DNA of 64,000 nt from Lewinella sp041392765 (GTDB taxonomy: Bacteria; Bacteroidota; Bacteroidia; Chitinophagales; Saprospiraceae): positions 1 through 64,000 of the forward strand of contig JAWKLL010000024.1 in the NCBI GenBank assembly GCA_041392765.1. The letters run 5' to 3'. This document shows, piece after piece, positions 56,990-64,000 of this stretch. Each line of letters begins with the position of its first letter. The stretch's first letter is position 1. The translations under genes were made by a program, and so were the position numbers. Under the pieces are notes generated by a model. That model had not been told where the DNA came from. It was given only the letters and a program-made list of their open reading frames with translations, and made no database searches.

Positions 56990-57016
56990 TTATCTTTGCG
57001 AACAAACGTTCATTCG
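56990..57016 (+). promoter_or_regulatory. paaE promoter -7 and PaaR-like operator
   Basis: TATCTTTG followed directly by CGAACAAACGTTCATTCG; identical over 27 nt to the site before paaZ at 39972-39998, with unrelated flanks. Supports common control of the two phenylacetate genes. Confidence 0.65.
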
Positions 57017-57023
57017 TGTATTT

Positions 57024-58085
57024 ATGAAGCAATTTTATCCACTTCGCGTAGCTGATGTTCGCAGAGAAACCTCCGATTGTGTTTCTGTTGCTTTTGAAAT
57101 TCCCGCCGCATTAAAAGCCACTTTTGCGTATCGGGCGGGGCAGTACGTTACCGTTCGCACGCAGATAGCGGGTAGCGAGGTAAGGCGTTCTTACTCTTTG
57201 TGTTCCAGTCCTTTAGATGAGGAATGGCGCATTGCTGTAAAGGCTGTTCCACAGGGTTTGTTTTCTACCTTTGCCAACACGGAACTGAAAGCAGGCGATA
57301 CGCTGGAGGTGATGCCGCCCGATGGACGTTTTTTTACCGACCTCGACCCTACTCAGCCAAGGGAATATGTGGCTTTTGCCGCAGGTAGTGGCATTACGCC
57401 TGTTTTCTCCATATTGAAAACGGTCTTGCTACAAGAACCCGACAGCCACTTTACGTTGTTTTATGGCAATAAAGGAGCGGAGTCCGTCATTTTTCGGGAA
57501 GCTATTGAAGGGTTGAAGAACCAGTTTATGCACCGCCTCAGTGTACACTATTTTTTGAGTAGAGAACATACGGGGTCAGAGTTGTTCAGTAGCCGAATCG
57601 ATGGTGAGCGCTGCCGTCGCCTTTCGCCTGTCTTTTTCAATCCGCAGGAAACAGATGCCTTTTTTCTGTGTGGCCCTGAAGAGATGATCCTTTCCGTCCG
57701 AGAGGCACTCTTGGACATGGGCGTGCCGCGCACCCACATTCATTTAGAACTATTTGGCACGGCCACCCACAAAACGACCCGCACTACTCAAACGGAGGAT
57801 AAGGGGCAAATGACACAGGTATCGTTGCAATTGGATGGCAATATCACCCATTTTGTGATGACTGCTGCCGATAATGTACTGGATGCGGCCCTTCGTGCTG
57901 GAGTGGATTTGCCTTATGCCTGCAAAGGAGGTGTTTGCTGTACTTGCCGCGCAAAAATCGAATCAGGTACCGTAGAGATGGATGTCAACTACGCATTGGA
58001 ACCCGATGAAGTAGCGGCGGGTTTTGTACTCACCTGCCAATCACACCCCACTACCGATGCACTCACCGTCAACTTTGATGCCTGA
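57024..58085 (+). CDS. paaE: PaaE: reductase subunit of phenylacetyl-CoA epoxidase
   Basis: A 353-residue NAD(P)H:ferredoxin-type reductase that feeds electrons to the PaaABCD epoxidase. The FAD domain has RRSYSLCSSP; the NAD domain has FAAGSGITPVFSI and DAFFLCGPEEMI. The C-terminal [2Fe-2S] domain has CKGGVCCTCRAKI with a fourth Cys in FVLTCQSHP. Length and order match E. coli PaaE (356 aa). The paaABCD genes are not in this window, so the pathway is split over loci; the shared operator with paaZ supports the assignment against a generic oxidoreductase. Confidence 0.9.
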   Translation: MKQFYPLRVADVRRETSDCVSVAFEIPAALKATFAYRAGQYVTVRTQIAGSEVRRSYSLCSSPLDEEWRIAVKAVPQGLFSTFANTELKAGDTLEVMPPDGRFFTDLDPTQPREYVAFAAGSGITPVFSILKTVLLQEPDSHFTLFYGNKGAESVIFREAIEGLKNQFMHRLSVHYFLSREHTGSELFSSRIDGERCRRLSPVFFNPQETDAFFLCGPEEMILSVREALLDMGVPRTHIHLELFGTATHKTTRTTQTEDKGQMTQVSLQLDGNITHFVMTAADNVLDAALRAGVDLPYACKGGVCCTCRAKIESGTVEMDVNYALEPDEVAAGFVLTCQSHPTTDALTVNFDA

Positions 58086-58593
58086 TGCCTACCAAAGATG
58101 ATGTACTAGCGATCCTGCCCCGCATCCGCGAGCGGGCGAAGGAAGAGCGCAAAGCCAATAAGCGTTTTTGGATCAGCTTTCGCGCAAACCACCCAAGGAT
58201 TTAGACGATACCGTTGCCGCACTACACGAGGAGGTGTTTGCCCATACCGACTGCCTCCAATGCGCCAATTGTTGTAAAACCACCAGCCCCATTTTCCGCG
58301 ACGTGGATATTGAACGCATCGCCAAACACCTCAATCGACGACCCGCCGATATTGTATCCGATTATCTCCATATAGATGAAGATGGCGACTATGTGCTCAA
58401 TACTTCCCCTTGTGTCTTTTTGGCCCAAGACAACTACTGCACTATCTATGAAGCGCGCCCTCGTGCTTGCCGCGAATACCCTCACACCGACCGCAAAAAC
58501 TTCCACCAGATACTCGGCCTTACCCTGAAAAATACAGCCGTTTGTCCAGCTGCCTTCCGCGTAGTGTTATTGCTAAGGGAGAAAGGGCGGTAG
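58085..58593 (+). CDS. YkgJ-family cysteine cluster protein (frameshifted)
   Basis: ATG at 58085 overlaps the paaE stop by one base. The protein runs MPTKDDVLAILPRIRERAKE ... NKRF, then in the next frame LDQLSRKPPKDLDD. One T is missing from a T-run near 58168 (five T where six restore KRFLDQLS). It is 169 residues when repaired. The zinc/iron-cluster pattern is CLQCANCCK ... CVFLAQDNYCTIYEARPRAC. YkgJ proteins probably bind an Fe-S or zinc site; function unknown. Translational coupling to paaE may only reflect gene packing. Confidence 0.8.
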
Positions 58594-59424
58594 CGGAGCT
58601 TATTTAACACTCCTGTATTTGTTAATTGTTTACGCTTTTACTTGTTGGTTATATTTTATTTTGAATATTAAATTATATTTTTAATATTATTTTGTTTGGT
58701 AACAAACATGTCATCTATTAATTGTACTGATTTTCGTTATTTCGGTTGTCTATAATTTTTTTTATAAAAAATGTGTCAACTTTATTTTATTTAAAAAAAA
58801 TGCTTATTTTTGCACTCATAGCAGTGGATTGACAACCCATCTGCACATCATAGGTATAAATAGTCTTCCAAGGCGAAATTTGTGCGTTTTGTCTTGCTCT
58901 TTTTCCTCCTCACTACGTTAAAAAGCCTCGCGTTGCCTACGTTTTTTGCCTTGTGAGTAGAAAAAATAGCTCCGCCAAATTCTCACAAATCCTGCCGTGG
59001 AAGACTATAACTCTGGCTTTGTCACCAGAGCATTCGGGCGATGCGCGAGCTATTTTTTCTTCCGCTTGCGTCATCCATGGTAAAGGTTGCTGGGGTCTTG
59101 TAAAAGACCATGATTGACTGGCGTGTGGGTACTGTCACCACGCGGCAGAGGAAAGCCTTTTGTCCGTACTCAAAAACGGGCTATCGAGGCATGGCGAACC
59201 GGACAGCCAGGGTGGGCCCTCCCACAAGGGGCTACTATACCCTTTTCTGAAGTACATACCCTTCTGCTACGCACCTCCGTCTTTCTTTCTTCACTTTGTT
59301 GATTAACGTAAAATACCGCATCATTTCCTCAAATTGTTATGCACACATAAAGTTGTAAAAACAATAGCTATTGTTTTTTTGTAAATTGCCAACCAATTTT
59401 AGTCTTACTCTCATTTCAGAAAAT
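58594..59424. other. 830-nt intergenic region with repeat and orphan promoter
   Basis: 58620-58810 is very AT-rich and ends in TATTTTTG (58805-58812), a good -7 element with no gene behind it. It is followed by an inverted-repeat element (58860-59008), then GC-richer sequence with CTCTGG/CCAGAG stem near 59010-59030 and no gene. An ORF at 59114-59302 lacks coding character. Confidence 0.5.
58860..59008. repeat. Inverted-repeat element, MITE-like
   Basis: ATAGTCTTCCA (58860-58870) and TGGAAGACTAT (58998-59008) are exact inverted ends of a 149-bp segment; subterminal AAATTTGTG and CTCACAAAT also pair. The interior (AAAAGCCTCGCGTTGCCTAC) is non-coding. No target duplication is obvious. Confidence 0.5.
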
Positions 59425-61332
59425 ATGCAAATGAAAAAAAACTTACTCCTTTTTGGGTTAATAAGTATGGTAGCGGTCTTACGGGGACAGCATTTCTCTT
59501 TGAGTGATTCATTAGTGGTAACCTGTACAGGCGAAATAACAGCACCAGCAGAACCAGGTGATACGCTGTTTTTCTCTACATTGATATGCTCTCAAAATTC
59601 CGGTAAGGTAGCTATGACCATCATTGGTCTGGAATTAGATCCTTTGGATACCCTGCGGTTTTATGATGGGATCGATACAGACGCACCGCTTATTGTGCCG
59701 CCATTCGGGCTGCATAATCAAGTACAAGCAAGTATTTCGGCAGGGTTTAATAATACATCGGGCTGTATATTGGTGACTTATACGAGGGGGAACGATACGA
59801 CCCAATCAGATTGGGAGATGCAAGTTGTTTGTACGGCACCCTGTCAGCGGATTGTACACCAGATGGTAGCTCCTTTGGACACTTTTCCTACCACACAACA
59901 CATAGATATATGCACGGGAGAAACCCTCCAATGGGAAGCGAATGTCCTTTTTCCTGAAAATAACGCATCTTACACCCAATCCCCGGAGACTACCACTACT
60001 CGCTGGTTATTTTCAGATGGGGAAACAATTGTTGGTGACAATGTTTCGCGTAATTTCTTTGTTTCTGGGATTTATTACGTTTTGCTACAAACCATCGATA
60101 GTAAGGGGTGCGTTCAAACCGACTATCTTCCCCTGCGGGTACAAGTAGCAGAACCTATTACTCTAACAACCTCGCCCCTCCCGCAGGTGGTCTGCCCTGG
60201 TGATACAGTTACTTTGTACACAGGGACAGCCCTAGGTAATGGGTTGCCGGGTATCGGTTGGGATACTTTATTTCTTTATCACCAACTCTTTTTTGCAAAC
60301 ACTTCACCTATACTTATACCCGATGGAGCAGGCATATTATTGGAGTCACCGATTCTCGTAACGGGTTACCCTGCCACACAAACTGTCCAGCAAGATATGT
60401 TACCCATAGTTCATGTGAATATGGAGCACTCTTACTCGGGTGATTTGGAGATTGAACTTGTTTGCCCAACAGGGGAATCTGTCCAAATCTTTAACTTTCC
60501 CAGCGGAACGGGATCCACTAACTTTGGCGAACCCTTTGCATCTGCCCCATTGGATGGGATGTCAAATATAAATTGCCCTGGAGTTGGTTATGATTATACC
60601 TTTCGGGACGATGCTACTAATGGTACCCTTGTCACTTTTGATCCACAAGCACCTAGTACCCAATATTCTGCTATTCTTTGTCAGCCGTTGACTGGATCTT
60701 TTATATACACGGATACCTACTTCCCTGCTCAGGATTACCGCCCACAATCCTCTTTTGATGCCTTGGTGGGGTGTCCTCTTAACGGGGAATGGAAACTTGG
60801 TATTGGAGATTTTATTGGAGCTGATAATGGATGGTTGTTTAGTTGGTCGTTAGAGTTGGGGGCAACCGAAGGGCTTTACATAAATACGGTGCAGGCAACG
60901 CTTGAGTGGATTGACCCTACCTATGCCGTTTCCCAAAATCAGGATAGCATTCAATGGGTGTTTCCTGAGCCAGGTATGTATGAACTGCCTTTTTCGCTGA
61001 CGAATAGTTTTGGTTGTACTCAAAGTGGTTATTATCCAATAGAAGTATTGCCTGCCGATACGTCCTGATTGTATGACGGTAAATACCGCTACGCCTCATG
61101 GAAACACATGGAGGTGTTCCCAGACCCTTTCCACGACCAAATAGCGATTCGCTCAGGACTACCCAACGTTTATCGTTGGTCGGCGGTGGACGCGCTTGGG
61201 AAAACGATTTCGCAAGGTGATACGCACGGAGATACACTCATCGATACCGCTAATTGGCCTGTAGGGTTCTATTTCGTACGAATTGAGGAAAGCGGCTTGC
61301 CTTCTATAGTTTTTAAAGTAGTGAAGTATTGA
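59425..61332 (+). CDS. T9SS-secreted protein with CUB-like, PKD-like and P-domains (in-frame stop)
   Basis: Signal peptide from ATG 59425 (MQMKKNLLLFGLISMVAVLRGQ). A CUB-like region (GKVAMTIIGLELDPLDTLRF), a PKD-like region (TTTRWLFSDGETIVGDN), and a proprotein-convertase P-domain (MEHSYSGDLEIELVCPTGES ... GEWKLGIGDFIGADNGWLFS) follow. TGA at 61066-61068 stops the frame after LPADTS, yet the same frame continues to 61332 with a T9SS sorting domain (MEVFPDPFHDQIAIRSG ... NWPVGFYFVRIEES). A single G-to-T change (GGA to TGA) would explain it. Whole protein about 635 residues. Probably a surface or secreted adhesin/matrix protein; function unknown. Confidence 0.72.
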
Positions 61333-61420
61333 TTGTGTAGGATGCTTTTTGTTTCTTACCTTAAAGAAACAGCCTGTATGTGGCGTGTTTGTCCCACCTT
61401 TTTCATCATCCAACAATCAT

Positions 61421-62621
61421 TCACTCCAGCAGCCCTTCTTGGTACATTTCCCACAGGGGGCTTTGGCTGCGGAGTTGTGCTATGCCTTGTGATATTTTGG
61501 CTACCGCCAATGGTATTTCATCTGCTTGGTTGAATCGCCCAGACTGATGCGTAACGAGCTATGTGCTTGGCTATCAGTTCGGTGCATGGCTTTAGTACAT
61601 GGCTGGGTTCCATACAGGCAGCGGCACAGGCCGAACCCGTAGAGAGTGCGATGCTAGTTGGTTGAAGGTCATCATCAATTGTTCTGCATCTACATGGAGG
61701 AAACAGAGGTTGGTAACCAGCAGCCGGTGTTGAGGATCGCCATTGACGGTTACCGCTGCTATATCCTTTATCAGTTGGGTTTCGATGGTGTTCCGCCAAG
61801 TGGCGGGGTTGGGTGGCTGCATTCATACATTTCTTCACGGGCAATAGCCGCTGCTTTCCCCATGCCCACTATGCCGGGTACATTCAGCGTGTGCCAGAAC
61901 GGATTTGTTGCTCCTGGCCGCCGCCACCGCCGTCTTGCTGTGCAATGACTTTTACCCGTGGGTTTTTATGGCTGATATACAGCGCACCTACTCCTTTAGG
62001 TAGAAGTACATCTTATGAGCAGAACAAGCCAATAAGTGAACACCTGCCTCACGTGGATGCGTCGATTTTTCCCCACCGCCTGAGTAGCATCCGTGAAGAA
62101 AGTACGCCCTTGCGGGAACATATTTCGCCTATGGAGGCAATGGGATGAATACCTCCCGTTTCATTATTGGCGCATCACCGCCACTAAAATGGTATCGGGA
62201 CGGATGGCGGCTTCCAACTGCAAATCCAATGTGCCCCTCATGGTTGACAGGCAGGTAGGTTACTTCGGCACCCGCTTTTTCCAGATGGCGGCAGGTGTCC
62301 AATACGGCATGATGCTCGTTTGAACGGTAATGATATGTTGCCCACTTCGGCGATAGGCTTCATATACCCCTTTGATGGCTAAATTGCAAGCCTCGGTAGC
62401 ACCGCTGGTGAAGATGATTTCCTTGTCGTCTGCCTGAAGCAAATCTGCAACTTGCCGACGGGCTATGGATACCGCTTCTTCTGCCACCCAACCGTAGGGA
62501 TGACTGCGGCTGGAGGCGTTGCCCGGTGTTCGTAAAAGTAAGGCAGCATGGTGGCTACTACCCGTGGGTCGCAGGGAGTAGTGGCGTTATTGTCCAAATA
62601 AATGCGTTGGGTGGGCTTCAT
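61421..62621 (-). CDS. Cysteine desulfurase, NifS/IscS type (frameshifted)
   Basis: PLP enzyme that takes sulfur from cysteine for Fe-S clusters and tRNA thiolation. The pieces are MKPTQRIYLDNNATTPCDPR at the start (ATG 62621), IIFTSGATEACNLAIKG, SGQHIITVQTE-HHAVLDTCRH, the PLP lysine in CSAHKMY then LPKGVGALYISHKNP, QDGGGGQEQQIRSGTLNVPG, the catalytic-cysteine loop STGSACAAACMEPSHVLK, and SLRISLGRFNQADEIPL near the end. At least six indels scatter it over three frames; repaired length about 398 residues, normal for the family. It is downstream of tcdA on the same strand, a sensible pairing since TcdA partners cysteine desulfurases (CsdA) in E. coli. Confidence 0.88.
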
Positions 62622-62671
62622 AGGAAAGTGGATGGTCAAAGAAGAATTAACACCCCCAACACACTAAGGGT

Positions 62672-63379
62672 TTAGCAATTTGCGAATGACATGATATCGT
62701 CATACTTAAACATAGCTGGCATATAGGAAATGGTACCGTAATAAGAGCGCTTGTAGTGGGTGCCATCGGTATAGGCTAAACTTTCTTTAGGTTGGGGTTC
62801 ATCGGAGAAAACTGTCATGACCTTTTCCCGTACGCCTTTCTTGCGAAGCATTTTTTTAAGTTGTTGGGCAAACCGATCTTCCTTGGTTTTACTAATGTCC
62901 GCGATTTTATTTTTCCAGCGGATCCATTTTTCCTCCCGCCCCCATGGACGAAATAAAACGTATTTTCAATGCTCGCGCCAACAAGATGAAATTCAGTTTA
63001 GGTTGAATGCTGTCTATACAGTCGAGGGCGTAATCGAAGGTGTTGTTGAGGAGCAACTCGTGCACGGCTTCTGGTTCCAAAAAGGTTTCGTAGGTAGTAA
63101 TAAGCAGGCGGGGGTTGATATCCAAAAAACGAGTTTTCAGCAACTGGGCTTTGGGTTGCCCCACGGTACTATCCAAGGCTTGCAACTGGCGGTTTTTGTT
63201 GGTAGGGTCCACTACATCCCCGTCCACAATGGTCAATTGCCCGACACCGGCGCGTACCAAAGCCTCGGCGGCATAGCTACCCACGCCGCCTAAACCTACG
63301 ACTAAAACATGGGCTTGTTGTAATTGCTGAATGCCTTGTTCGCTATCAGCAGTTGTGTGCGTTGTGTCCAGTCACTCAC
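62672..63379 (-). CDS. tcdA: tRNA threonylcarbamoyladenosine dehydratase TcdA-like (frameshifted)
   Basis: ThiF/E1-like enzyme that cyclises t6A in tRNA to ct6A using ATP. The probable GTG start at 63379 gives VSDWTQRTQLLI; then QQLQQAHVLVVGLGGVGSYA (nucleotide-binding glycine loop), AEALVRAGVGQLTIVDGDVV, DPTNKNRQ, YALDCIDSIQPKLNFIL and SSMGAGGKMDP. After a frame change near 62930 it continues KNKIADISKTKEDRF ... KYDDIMSFANC. One more indel lies near 63340. About 236 residues, family length. It overlaps the end of tatD by 8 nt. MoeB/ThiF are less likely because the SMGAGGKMDP motif is specific to TcdA. Confidence 0.87.
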
Positions 63380-64000
63380 TTGCTAAAAAAGTTGTACAGT
63401 TATCCGCCATACTGGCTTTAAGTTCATCGAGGAGATGTGTCTCCATTCGGCCACAAGAGACATACACCGCATTGATATCTTGCCAATGGGCACTATCAGT
63501 TTCTAAAAAATTCGATCTATGGGTAGGTCTCTTACGGCCTTTAAAAGCCCCGCGTGAGAAGACACCTCCAGCGTAACGAAAGGTAAAACCCTTGATCGAC
63601 TAAGCTTTTGGCCAAAATATCATGTCTGGCGTACCCGTGAATGACCCAGTTGGGAATATTCGGGAATTGCTTTTTTACTTGCAGCAGTGGATCATAGGCT
63701 CGTACGCAGTGTATGACCACGCTTTTTCGATGGCGATCGGCCAACTCCAACTGCTGTTCTAAAATAGCTATCTGAATAGACATGGCTGGCCCTTTCAATT
63801 TGTCCAAACCACATTCCCCCAAAGCCAAGCACCGTGGGTCGTTCAGCAGGGTGTCTTGTAGGTCGGATAAGGCTGTCGCGTCCAATTGTTCCATTGTCAG
63901 CCAAGGGTGGCAACCAAGGGTGTACAACGAGCCTTCCTTACCGTCGCCAAGGTGGGAAGAGATGATTTCCAACACATCTTCCCTGTCTCCATACCGCGCC
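63372..64000 (-). CDS. TatD-family metal-dependent hydrolase, 5' end outside window
   Basis: A TIM-barrel amidohydrolase-like nuclease, truncated at the right window edge (open frame RYGDREDVLEIISSHL at 64000). Visible: YTLGCHPWL, the metal-binding Glu in LGECGLDKLKG, His in VVIHCVRAYD and in WVIHGYARH, and, after a frame change near 63560, the conserved C-terminal pattern IFLETDSAHWQD (Asp ligand) ending NCTTFLASE at TGA 63372-63374. TatD proteins are 3'-5' DNases or tRNA/peptidyl quality-control enzymes. It is the first visible gene of the tatD-tcdA-cysteine desulfurase unit. Confidence 0.85.

Noticed and set aside
59114..59302. 62-codon ORF in the 59-kb spacer
   Set aside because: No signal peptide, no domain, Arg/Pro/Trp-rich composition like other chance frames in GC-rich repeats.
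61066..61068. Selenocysteine or recoded TGA
   Set aside because: No SECIS-like hairpin directly after the codon, the site is in a linker rather than an active site, and no sel genes are seen.

Overview
The window reads as a chromosome segment of a Bacteroidota bacterium, most likely of the Saprospiria/Saprospiraceae type. The evidence is TAnnTTTG -7 promoter elements, two type IX secretion (T9SS) C-terminal sorting domains, many signal-peptide and lipobox proteins, OmpA/TPR/PD40 envelope proteins, an ECF sigma/anti-sigma unit and dispersed palindromic intergenic repeats. I recognise no rRNA, tRNA or CRISPR array.

Layout. 0-9 kb: end of an ECF sigma operon, class II FBP aldolase, DnaG primase (minus), then a minus-strand pair made of a CHASE2 membrane protein and an unusual two-part protein ending in a Gfo/Idh/MocA oxidoreductase. 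9.1-27.2 kb: a beta-1,3-glucan (laminarin-like) utilisation locus. It holds a GH-like TIM barrel fused to an outer-membrane beta-barrel, a surface lipoprotein with repeated carbohydrate-binding-like modules, a GH16 lipoprotein, a probable GH149 beta-1,3-glucan phosphorylase, a GPH-type symporter, two GH17 enzymes without signal peptides, a T9SS-secreted protein with the same binding modules, and a propeller/Y_Y_Y/HTH sensor-regulator. There is no SusC/SusD pair. 27-33.3 kb: XRE regulator, ECF sigma factor, envelope and housekeeping genes (lactonase, gamma carbonic anhydrase, ankyrin, SPOR). 33.3-40 kb: accessory region with a strongly AT-rich AbiJ-like/nuclease candidate defence gene, an IS256-family element with an 8-bp target duplication, an imperfect ~130-bp direct repeat on either side of both, a membrane GT-C-like protein, a lipoprotein remnant and a Fic protein. 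40-58.6 kb: paaZ and paaE of phenylacetyl-CoA catabolism, 17 kb apart but sharing a 27-nt promoter/operator block; an RND efflux pair; an EF-G paralogue; a MetZ-like enzyme; CdaA; an OmpA-type protein; an outer-membrane protein flanked by two inverted MITE-like elements; rpsT; a YkgJ protein. 59-64 kb: a T9SS/P-domain protein, then minus-strand tatD, tcdA and a cysteine desulfurase.

Quality warning. About fifteen otherwise well-conserved genes are interrupted by single-base frameshifts, several in homopolymers, and often in genes that should be essential (cdaA, cysteine desulfurase). The RND permease at 43.4-46.4 kb carries about a dozen. I read these as sequence errors rather than decay, and give each such gene as one feature with its reconstructed extent.
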